Shown here: positions 1 to 5,210 of the stretch, piece after piece
How the letters are laid out: the number at the start of each line of letters is the position of its first letter
Numbering within the stretch: position 1 is the first letter of the stretch
NCBI GenBank assembly: GCA_030838025.1
Contig: JAUTXM010000268.1
Span: forward strand, 1-5,210
Reading direction: 5' to 3'
Length of the DNA: 5,210 bases
DNA from: Acidimicrobiaceae bacterium
Lineage (GTDB): Bacteria; Actinomycetota; Acidimicrobiia; Acidimicrobiales; Palsa-688
Made by a program: the position numbers and the translations under genes
Notes under the pieces: model-generated
Told to the model about the DNA's origin: nothing
What the model saw: only the letters and a program-made list of their open reading frames with translations
Database searches by the model: none

Positions 1-1446
1 CAGACGGCCCTGGCGGCGTGGCTGCTCGGGCGGCCGGTGAAGTGCACCCTGTCGCGGGAGGAGAGCCTCCTCATCCATGCCAAGCGTCATCCGGTGCGAG
101 CCGAGTACTGGGCCGGCTGCGACGACGAGGGGCGCCTGACGGCGTTGAAGTGCCGCCTGCTGGGCGACTCCGGGGCCTACGCCAGCGTGGGCATGAAGGT
201 GCTGGAGCGCGCCGCGGGCCATGCCGGCGGCCCCTACCAGGTGCCCGCGATCGACGTGGAGTCCGTGGCCGCCCGGACCAACAACCCGATCTGCGGCGCC
301 TTCCGGGGCTTCGGCGCCAACCAGGCCCAGTTCGCCATGGAAGGGGTGCTTGACCGCCTGGCATCCCTGGTCGGGATATCGGGCTGGGAGATCCGCACGC
401 GCAACGTCATCAAACCGGGCCAGGTCTGGGGACCGGGCCAGATCATGGACGACGGTTGCCTGGGCGCGGCGCGGTGCCTGGAGGTGATCCGGCCGGCGTA
501 CGAGGCGGCCCGCGCCGATCCGTCCAAGGCCGTCGGCCTCGGCCTCGGCCTCAAGAACTCCGGCCTGGGCAACGGATTCAAGGAGGTCACCAAGGCGGTG
601 GTGCGTTTCCAGCCCGACGGCACGATCGAGGTCCGCCATGGCTGGACCGAGATGGGCCAGGGCGTGCATACCGTCGCCCTCCAGGTGGCGGTCGAGGAGT
701 TGGGCGACCTGGGCGTGGACGCCGGCCGGATCCGGGTGCTGGTCGATACCAGTCGCGAGCTTGGTTTCGGGCAGACGACGGGAAGCCGGGGGACGTTGAT
801 GGGCGCGGGCGCAGTCAAGGACGCCTGCCAGGCGGCGCGCCAGGGCGGGTGCCAGGTGGGTGTCGATTACCTGGGCGAGTACCGCGTGGACTGGACCAAC
901 TCGCTGTCCGAGGGGCTGGAGCACCCGATCATCCACTCGGCGTTCGGCTACGCCGCCCAGATGGTGGTGATGGACCGCGAGACGGGTGCCATCGACAAGG
1001 TGGTGGCGGTGCACGATGTGGGCCGGGCCGTGAACCCGCAGTTGTGCGAGGGCCAGATCGAAGGCAGCGTCCACATGGGCCTCGGCTACGCCCTGACCGA
1101 GGACTTCCCGGCCGACGAGTTGGGGCGTCCTCTGAACATGACGCTTCGCAGCCTCGACATCCTGCGCCCCAAGGACGTGCCGCCGATAGAGGTGATCCTG
1201 GTCGAGGCGCCCCAGCCGGGGAGTCCGTACGGGATCAAGGGGGTGGGCGAGATCGGGTTGGTTCCCACCGCCGGAGCGGTGGCCGCGGCCCTCCACGACC
1301 TCGACGGCACCTGGCGCGACACCCTGCCGATGCGGCCCCGCCGGCCGCCGTCGCCAGGCGGGGCAGGCTCGTCGCCGGGCGGCGGGTCGGCCTCGGGTGA
1401 CGGCCGGCCGGCAGCGCCCGGCGGGGCGGGCTCGGGCGGCGACTGA
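1..1446 (+). CDS. Molybdenum hydroxylase, molybdopterin-binding subunit of the selenium-dependent xanthine dehydrogenase type (5'-partial, C-terminal 481 residues)
   Basis: The frame is open from the first base (QTALAAWLLGRPVKCTLSRE...), so the true start lies left of the window; the ATG at 37 is internal. Seen, counting from the edge: CGAFRGFGANQ with the molybdenum-site Arg near residue 102; MGQGVHT at 218-224; GQTTGSRGT around 257-265; HDVGRAVNP...CEGQIEGSVHMGLGYALTEDF; and KGVGEIGLVPTAGAVAAAL, with the catalytic Glu at about 417. These are the cofactor-binding and catalytic elements of xanthine dehydrogenase-family hydroxylases, which hydroxylate purines and other N-heterocycles using water. 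The wording of the RGFGANQAQFAMEG and GYALTEDF motifs, plus the following ssnA, points to the labile-selenium subgroup (TIGR03311 type) rather than ordinary XdhB; that assignment is from memory of the family. The stretch between VKDAC and GEYRVDWTNSL (about residues 274-294) seems shorter than usual. The last 35 or so residues are Pro/Gly/Ser/Ala-rich and unlike the fold. The FeS and FAD-binding parts must be encoded upstream or elsewhere. Confidence 0.5.
   Translation, partial: QTALAAWLLGRPVKCTLSREESLLIHAKRHPVRAEYWAGCDDEGRLTALKCRLLGDSGAYASVGMKVLERAAGHAGGPYQVPAIDVESVAARTNNPICGAFRGFGANQAQFAMEGVLDRLASLVGISGWEIRTRNVIKPGQVWGPGQIMDDGCLGAARCLEVIRPAYEAARADPSKAVGLGLGLKNSGLGNGFKEVTKAVVRFQPDGTIEVRHGWTEMGQGVHTVALQVAVEELGDLGVDAGRIRVLVDTSRELGFGQTTGSRGTLMGAGAVKDACQAARQGGCQVGVDYLGEYRVDWTNSLSEGLEHPIIHSAFGYAAQMVVMDRETGAIDKVVAVHDVGRAVNPQLCEGQIEGSVHMGLGYALTEDFPADELGRPLNMTLRSLDILRPKDVPPIEVILVEAPQPGSPYGIKGVGEIGLVPTAGAVAAALHDLDGTWRDTLPMRPRRPPSPGGAGSSPGGGSASGDGRPAAPGGAGSGGD
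1354..1434 (+). repeat. Imperfect 18-bp direct repeat in the low-complexity 3' end of the hydroxylase gene
   Basis: Bases 1354-1371 and 1417-1434 are identical at 16 of 18 positions and 63 bp apart, a multiple of three, so both encode the same peptide PGGAGS in frame. The whole segment 1338-1443 encodes a Pro/Gly/Ser/Ala/Arg-rich tail with no hydrophobic core and is probably disordered. It also contains the short palindrome CGGCCGGCCG at 1401-1410. Such GC-rich repeats can arise by slippage or local duplication. The segment lies exactly between the folded part of the hydroxylase and the truncated-looking start of the next gene. Confidence 0.5.
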
Positions 1447-1455
1447 GCGTTCTCA

Positions 1456-2478
1456 ATGGCCTCGTCGACCACGGCCGGCCTGGTGTGCGGCCACCATCAC
1501 CTGTACTCGGCACTGGCTCGGGGCATGCCCCCGCCGCGAACGCAGCCAACCGATTTCGTCAGCATCCTGGAGCAGCTCTGGTGGCGGCTGGACGTGGCGC
1601 TCGACCTGGAAATGATCCGGTGGTCGGCCATGCTGGGGGCGCTCGAGGCGCTGGAGTGCGGCACGACCGCAATCGTCGACCACCACGAATCGCCTCGCGC
1701 CATCGAAGGCAGCCTGTCGGTCATCGCTGAGGCGTGCGCCGCCGTCGGGGTGCGGGCCTGCCTGGCCTACGGGGTGACGGACCGCCACGGAGCCGACGGG
1801 GCCCGGCGAGGCATGGAGGAGAACGAGCGGTTCCTCCGAGCCGGCGGCCGGGGAATGGTCGGGATCCACGCGGCATTCACCTGCTCCGACGCCACCTTGG
1901 CCGCGGCCGCGGGACTGGCCGCCGACCTCGGTGTGGGCGTCCACATCCACGTCGCCGAAGGACCGGTGGACGCCTCGGCCGGCGCCCGACTGGTTGGGTT
2001 GGCCCGGCCCGACTGGCTGCTGGTGCACTGCGTCCATCTCGATCGGGACCTGCCGGGCACCATCGCCCACAACCCCCGGTCCAACATGAACAACGCCGTG
2101 GGGTACGCCCGGCCCGCCCGCCGTCCCAATCCGGTGGTGCTCGGCACCGACGGCATCGGTGCCGACATGCTCGAGGAGTTCCGCCTCGCCTACGCCCGGC
2201 TGCGCGAAGACGACGTGACGGCCTCGCCCGATGTCGCCTGGGCGTGGCTGGCGGGGGGATACCGGCTCATACCCGAGGCGGCCGACGACGTGGTGGTGTG
2301 GAACCGACCGCACGTCGACGACCCGTGGTGGGCGGCGTTCACGCCCGGCGTCGGGGCAGTCGACGTGACGGTCGCGGGCGAGAAGGTCCTTCACGATGGG
2401 GTGGCGACCCGGGTCGACGCCGACGAGGTGCGGGCCAAGGCGGCGGAACAGGCGGCGCGCCTGTTCGCCCGGCTGTGA
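1456..2478 (+). CDS. ssnA: SsnA-type aminohydrolase (amidohydrolase superfamily), compact form lacking the usual N-terminal strands
   Basis: This 340-residue metal-dependent hydrolase is related to cytosine/guanine/S-adenosylhomocysteine deaminases. Seen: GHHHLYSALARGMP (HxH ligands H13 and H15), TTAIVDHHESP (D75-H77), VHIHVAEG (H165 and E168), VHCVH (H191), HNPRSNMNNAVG (205-216) and LGTDGIGADMLEE (D232). These supply the full set of expected metal and catalytic positions. The LWWRLD, DHHESP and NPRSNMNNAVGYARPAR wording is characteristic of SsnA, which co-occurs with labile-selenium molybdenum hydroxylases; its reaction is not firmly established. The fold's usual 50-60 residues before HxH are absent: only 12 residues precede it, and the upstream frame is closed by TGA at 1444. 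The C-terminal strands (VDVTVAGEKVLHDG) remain. Family members are typically about 440 residues. No Shine-Dalgarno is visible before ATG 1456, so translation may be coupled to the hydroxylase, which ends 9 nt upstream. The family is confident; the start and substrate are not. Confidence 0.5.
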   Translation: MASSTTAGLVCGHHHLYSALARGMPPPRTQPTDFVSILEQLWWRLDVALDLEMIRWSAMLGALEALECGTTAIVDHHESPRAIEGSLSVIAEACAAVGVRACLAYGVTDRHGADGARRGMEENERFLRAGGRGMVGIHAAFTCSDATLAAAAGLAADLGVGVHIHVAEGPVDASAGARLVGLARPDWLLVHCVHLDRDLPGTIAHNPRSNMNNAVGYARPARRPNPVVLGTDGIGADMLEEFRLAYARLREDDVTASPDVAWAWLAGGYRLIPEAADDVVVWNRPHVDDPWWAAFTPGVGAVDVTVAGEKVLHDGVATRVDADEVRAKAAEQAARLFARL

Positions 2479-2500
2479 CCGCCGGAGCCGTGAGCCGATG

Positions 2501-2507
2501 AAGGAGG
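2501..2507 (+). promoter_or_regulatory. Strong Shine-Dalgarno for the LLM oxidoreductase
   Basis: AAGGAGG matches the 16S rRNA anti-Shine-Dalgarno closely and ends 4 nt before the TTG at 2512. It is the only strong ribosome-binding site I see ahead of any gene here, and it decides the TTG start: upstream in this frame there is a stop (TGA 2491-2493), and the next ATG lies inside the conserved N-terminus. An ATG at 2498-2500 opens a five-codon frame (MKEAL) that contains the site and stops at TGA 2513-2515, overlapping the TTG. It may be chance. Confidence 0.5.
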
Positions 2508-2511
2508 CCCT

Positions 2512-3516
2512 TTGAGTCCCGTCGCCCTGTATCTCCAGGACGCACACCCGTTGCGCGACGCCATGGAGTACGTGCGCTACGCCGAGCAGCGGGGTTTCGA
2601 CGCGGTGTGGCAGGCCGACAGCCGACTGGTGCGGGAGTGCAGCGTGGCCATGGCCGCCTTCGCGGCCACCAGCGAACGCATCAAGGTGGGTTCGGGCGTG
2701 GTCGACTGCTGGACCCGCAACCCGGCCCGGCTGGCCGCCACGTTCTCCACCCTCGACGACCTGGCGCCGGGCCGCATCATCCTCGGGATCGGCGCCTGGT
2801 GGGAGCCGCTGGCGCGCAAGGTCGGCGTGCATCGGGTCCGGCCCCTGCTCGCCATGCGCGAGATCGTGACCGTCGTCCGGCGCCTGCTGGCCAACGAGAC
2901 CGTCACCTTCGACGGCCAGTTCGTCCACCTCGACGGCGTCGAACTCGACTACGTCTACCAGGACCGGCGGCCCAAGGACGTGCCCATCTACATCGGTGCC
3001 ACGGGAATGCAGATGATGGAGTTGACCGGCGAGATCGCCGACGGCGCCGTCCTCAACTATCTGGTTTCCCCGTCCTACAACCTCGCGGCGCTGGAGGCGC
3101 TGGAACGGGGCGCGGCCAAGGCGGGAAAGTCGCTCGCCGACATCGACCGGCCGCAGTTGGTGGTGTGCTCGGTCGACGAGGACCGGGCGGTCGCGATCGA
3201 CCGGGCCCGGCTGCTGGTCACCCAGTATCTCGGCCAGCAGCCCCACATCATGAAAGCCTCCGGCGTGCCCGCCGAGGTGCTCGATCGCATCGGGGCGGTT
3301 CTGACCTGGCCCGCCACCCACGAGCAGGTGGTGGCGGCGTCGGCCCTGGTACCCGACGACGTCGTGCAAATGATCACGGCGTGCGGCACGCCCGACGAGT
3401 GCCGGGAAAAAGTGGCCGAGTACGTCGAGTCCGGATGCACGTGCCCGATCCTGTACCCGCTCGGTGACGACGTCCGCCTGATGATCGACACCTTCGCCGG
3501 GGCCGCATCGGCTTGA
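2512..3516 (+). CDS. LLM-class oxidoreductase, probably F420-dependent (Mer-like)
   Basis: This 334-residue single-domain TIM-barrel protein of the bacterial luciferase-like superfamily starts at TTG, fixed by the AAGGAGG just upstream. Seen: AMEYVRYAEQRGFDAVWQAD (helix and strand near the N-terminus), IKVGSGVVDCWTRNPARLA (57-75) followed by LDDLAPGRIILGIGAWW (81-97), DVPIYIGATGMQMMELTGEIADGAVLNY, and a C-terminal GTPDECREKVAEYVESGCTCPILYPLG. The GVV...TRNPA plus LGIG pattern resembles methylenetetrahydromethanopterin reductase and the F420-dependent actinobacterial relatives more than FMN monooxygenases. Cofactor choice is inferred, since the family includes both. The length is normal and nothing is broken. 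It lies 33 nt after the aminohydrolase and overlaps the next gene by 4 nt, so it is likely in the same transcript. Its neighbours suggest a step in heterocycle breakdown, but the substrate cannot be read from the sequence. Confidence 0.5.
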   Translation: MSPVALYLQDAHPLRDAMEYVRYAEQRGFDAVWQADSRLVRECSVAMAAFAATSERIKVGSGVVDCWTRNPARLAATFSTLDDLAPGRIILGIGAWWEPLARKVGVHRVRPLLAMREIVTVVRRLLANETVTFDGQFVHLDGVELDYVYQDRRPKDVPIYIGATGMQMMELTGEIADGAVLNYLVSPSYNLAALEALERGAAKAGKSLADIDRPQLVVCSVDEDRAVAIDRARLLVTQYLGQQPHIMKASGVPAEVLDRIGAVLTWPATHEQVVAASALVPDDVVQMITACGTPDECREKVAEYVESGCTCPILYPLGDDVRLMIDTFAGAASA

Positions 3517-4622
3517 CCCAGCCGCGTTCGGAGGAATCGGCCCGCCGGCGCCGCACCCGGGGGCAGCTCCTCGACCGATCGCTGCCCCGGTCTCGCGATC
3601 CCGCTCGCGTCGCCGCGACGCTGGTCGGTGTGCAGGCCCAGGACCTGGTGGCAGCCGGGTTGTCGATCCGGGCCCGGACCGATGGGATGGTGTTTGGAGA
3701 CGTGGAGCGGGCGGTGACCGATCCTGCGAGCCACCCGCTGGTGCTCACCTGGACGCTGCGGGGCACCCGGCATCTGCACCCGGCGGCCGATGTTCGTTGG
3801 TTGCTCTCGATGGTTGGGTCGCGGTTTGCCCGCCCGGGGGCCCGGCAGGAGCAGCTCGGCATCGCGGGCGACGCGGGCGACCGGGCGGTCGGGGTCCTCG
3901 CCCACGCCCTGGCCGGAGGCGACACCCCCACCCGGCGGGAGGTTGCCGACCTGCTGGCGCGTCACGGCGTGGACCCGTCGAGCCGGGCGCCGATTCATGT
4001 CATCCGCCGGGCGGCGCTGGAAGGGATCCTCTGCGTCCTGCCCGGCCCCGGTGGCGACGAGCGCCAGGAGCGCTACGTGTCCCTCGACCGGTGGGTGCCC
4101 GACGGGACCGCTGTTGCGGGCGGGGGTGTCCCGCAGCTGGTACGGCGCTACCTCGCGGCCTACGGTCCGGCGACGCCGGCCGATCTCATCGCGTGGTCAG
4201 GTCTGGCCCCCCGAATCGTGGCCACCTCCTGGCGTGAGGTGTCCGACAACGACGAGCTGGTCGAGGTGCGCCTTGCGAACGGTTCGGCTTGGAGCTTGGC
4301 TGGTTCGGCGTCGTCCGACCCTGATCCCGCGCCGACCCGGATGCTCGGGGGGTTCGACACCCTCGTCCTCGGATACGCCGATCGCAGCCTTCACGTTCGT
4401 CCTGACCACGCCCGCGCCGTCAATGCCGGCGGCGGCATGATCAAGCCGGTCGTCGTCACCGACGGGCTGGTCGTGGCGACCTGGAAGCTTCGCCGGGGTC
4501 GACGGAATACCGGCTTCGAGGTGACATCGCTGCCCGGGCGCTCACCCGACACCGACACCGACACCGACGCTGACACCTCGGATGAGGTCGACGACATCAA
4601 GCGATTCCTGGGGCTCTCCTGA
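3513..4622 (+). CDS. Winged-helix DNA-binding protein of the HTH_42 family (AlkZ/YcaQ-like, possible DNA glycosylase)
   Basis: This 369-residue protein has a TTG start inside TTGA, which also supplies the TGA stop of the LLM gene, so translation is probably coupled; no clear ribosome-binding site precedes it. Seen: an Arg-rich N-terminus leading to LVGVQAQDLVAAGLSIRAR (Q41-A-Q43), TWTLRGTRHLHPAADVRWLL (79-98), and RYLAAYGPATPADLIAWSGL followed by a strand-rich C-terminal part (MLGGFDTLVLGYADRSL, MIKPVVVTDGLVVATWKLRRG). This order is that of the HTH_42 (DUF1006) family. In AlkZ the Q-x-Q motif is catalytic in removing alkylated or crosslinked bases from DNA, and the QAQ here fits that. Many actinobacterial paralogues have no known activity, so the enzyme role is inference. 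The C-terminus carries a short Asp-Thr repeat before DDIKRFLGLS. It ends 15 nt from a convergent gene. A link to purine metabolism is not evident. Confidence 0.5.
   Translation: MTQPRSEESARRRRTRGQLLDRSLPRSRDPARVAATLVGVQAQDLVAAGLSIRARTDGMVFGDVERAVTDPASHPLVLTWTLRGTRHLHPAADVRWLLSMVGSRFARPGARQEQLGIAGDAGDRAVGVLAHALAGGDTPTRREVADLLARHGVDPSSRAPIHVIRRAALEGILCVLPGPGGDERQERYVSLDRWVPDGTAVAGGGVPQLVRRYLAAYGPATPADLIAWSGLAPRIVATSWREVSDNDELVEVRLANGSAWSLAGSASSDPDPAPTRMLGGFDTLVLGYADRSLHVRPDHARAVNAGGGMIKPVVVTDGLVVATWKLRRGRRNTGFEVTSLPGRSPDTDTDTDADTSDEVDDIKRFLGLS
4548..4577 (+). repeat. GACACC hexanucleotide tandem repeat (in-frame Asp-Thr linker)
   Basis: Three perfect GACACC units (4548-4565) are followed by GACGCT and one more GACACC, encoding DTDTDTDADT near the end of the winged-helix protein. 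The unit is six bases, so gain or loss of copies keeps the frame. The acidic stretch lies after the last conserved strands and is probably a flexible, length-variable linker. Confidence 0.5.
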
Positions 4623-4637
4623 CCGGCCCCGACCCCA

Positions 4638-5210
4638 TCAGACGACGGCGGCGGTCGAGCCCTTTGTGCCCTGCACCACCAGCAACACCTGGCCGGAGCC
4701 CGACGCCAGGACAACCGATTGCGCGGGACCGGCGGCCAACAGCGCCTTCGGGAGGCGTCGAGCCGACCATTGCCGGCCGTCCGACGAGCGCCACAGCCGC
4801 GGCGTCCCGTCGACGACTCCCGCCGCCCATTGCCCGCCCTTCGGTCCCTGTGCCAGCGCCGTGACCGTGGCGCCCGTCCCGCGAGCCGACGGCAGCGGGT
4901 CGGCCCGCCTCCAGACCGCACCGTCGGGTGACGACCACACCGCGGCTTCATTGCCGTCGGATCCTCCCGCCGAGAACCCTCCGTCAGCCAGGGCGACCAC
5001 GGTCATGAGTTCCTGGTCGCCGGCGCCGCCCATGTGCGCGGCTGCCACCCCGGCCCGCGTCCACGTCGTGCCGTCGTCGGACCACCAGACCGCGCCGTCG
5101 TCGCGGTCGGCCGGGCGATGCAGGTTGATGGCCGCGCCGACCACGGTGACGCGCCGGGCGCCGACCGCCACGGCGCGGCCTCGAAGGAGTTCATCCGAGG
5201 TGCTGGTCAG
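4638..5210 (-). CDS. Asp-box (BNR-like) beta-propeller protein, 5'-partial (C-terminal 190 residues)
   Basis: The minus-strand frame is open to the right edge (LTSTSDELLRGRAVAVGARR...), so the start lies outside the window; the GTG at 5171 is just an internal Val codon. Seen: three Asp-box motifs, SDDGTTW (residues 44-50), SPDGAVW (94-100) and SSDGRQW (142-148), spaced 50 and 48 residues apart, each following a strand such as GAVWW, AAVWS or RLWRS. Between them come VxxLAxGxxG-type strands (VVALADGGFSAGG, VTALAQGPKGGQWAAG). This is the signature of a beta-propeller with about 50 residues per blade, as in sialidase/BNR-repeat and photosystem assembly-like proteins. Asp-boxes are structural, so no enzyme activity follows from them. 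No signal peptide or catalytic residues can be judged because the N-terminus is missing; many such proteins are secreted. The gene converges on the winged-helix gene with 15 nt between stops and no clear hairpin terminator. Confidence 0.5.
   Translation of the reverse strand: MTSTSDELLRGRAVAVGARRVTVVGAAINLHRPADRDDGAVWWSDDGTTWTRAGVAAAHMGGAGDQELMTVVALADGGFSAGGSDGNEAAVWSSPDGAVWRRADPLPSARGTGATVTALAQGPKGGQWAAGVVDGTPRLWRSSDGRQWSARRLPKALLAAGPAQSVVLASGSGQVLLVVQGTKGSTAAVV
4767..5081 (-). repeat. Three Asp-box motif repeats within the propeller gene
   Basis: The S-x-D-G-x-x-W coding units lie at 5061-5081, 4911-4931 and 4767-4787 on the minus strand. They are 150 and 144 bp apart. The protein repeat is clear, while the DNA between the units has diverged, which indicates an old blade duplication rather than a recent tandem one. 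Confidence 0.5.

Noticed and set aside
18..353. Several other open frames of 60-315 codons in alternative frames over the five genes, e.g. at 18-353, 456-1400 and 1734-2501.
   Set aside because: They translate to Arg/Pro/Gly/Ala-rich sequence typical of out-of-frame reading of G+C-rich genes, and each overlaps a gene with clear conserved motifs.
535..552. Triple GGCCTC repeat in the hydroxylase gene.
   Set aside because: It encodes the GLGLGL run of a normal glycine-rich strand in this family and needs no special explanation.
1416..1431. GC-rich hairpin (GCCCG/CGGGC) just before the hydroxylase stop, as a terminator.
   Set aside because: The stem is only 5 bp, lies inside the coding sequence, has no T-run, and the next gene starts 9 nt after the stop.
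1444..1490. TGA at 1444-1446 as a selenocysteine codon, prompted by the selenium-type gene context.
   Set aside because: The labile-selenium hydroxylases carry selenium as a cofactor, not as selenocysteine. The TGA falls in a low-complexity tail with no catalytic role. The only nearby inverted repeat (1468-1484) is short, has a mismatch and lacks the loop features of a bacterial SECIS.
1453..3369. A 638-codon open frame on the minus strand covering the aminohydrolase and most of the LLM gene.
   Set aside because: It lies in codon register opposite two genes with clear family motifs. In such G+C-rich DNA the forward codons that would give antisense stops (TTA, CTA, TCA) are rare, so long antisense frames are expected. 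Its translation shows no recognisable motifs.
4623..4637. A bidirectional terminator between the convergent genes.
   Set aside because: Only 15 nt separate the stops, and I found no convincing stem-loop or T/A run there.

Overview
The base composition is very G+C-rich (about 70% by eye). Third codon positions are almost always G or C, and TTG is used twice as a start codon. Together with a probable F420-dependent LLM-family oxidoreductase, this suggests a high-GC actinomycete-like bacterium. I cannot place it more precisely from this window. The DNA is nearly all coding and I see no stretch over 40 bases between genes.

Layout: four genes run rightward in one tight series. (1) 1-1446 is the C-terminal part of a molybdenum hydroxylase subunit of the selenium-dependent xanthine dehydrogenase type, cut by the left window edge. 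(2) 1456-2478 is an SsnA-type aminohydrolase, 9 nt downstream and in the same frame, separated from gene 1 by a single TGA. (3) 2512-3516 is an LLM-class (luciferase-like, Mer-like) oxidoreductase with a TTG start behind a strong ribosome-binding site. (4) 3513-4622 is a winged-helix protein of the HTH_42/AlkZ-YcaQ family whose TTG start overlaps the previous stop (TTGA). Facing them, and ending only 15 nt away, is (5) 4638-5210 on the minus strand, the C-terminal part of an Asp-box (BNR-like) beta-propeller protein cut by the right edge.

How the genes may work together: a xanthine-dehydrogenase-type molybdenum hydroxylase next to ssnA is the hallmark of the labile-selenium purine hydroxylase loci, known for example from the E. 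coli ygfK-ssnA-xdhD region and from clostridia. The hydroxylase would oxidise a purine-like heterocycle and the aminohydrolase would deaminate or hydrolyse a related ring. The LLM oxidoreductase is probably co-transcribed and may act on the same substrate or its products. The winged-helix/glycosylase-like gene is probably a passenger or a loosely linked DNA-repair-type function. The propeller gene is a separate transcription unit.

The most notable point is the gene 1/gene 2 junction. The hydroxylase ends in a low-complexity Pro/Gly/Ser/Ala tail. The aminohydrolase begins almost directly at its metal-binding HxH motif, without the N-terminal beta-strand region that amidohydrolases normally have, and only one in-frame TGA separates the two.
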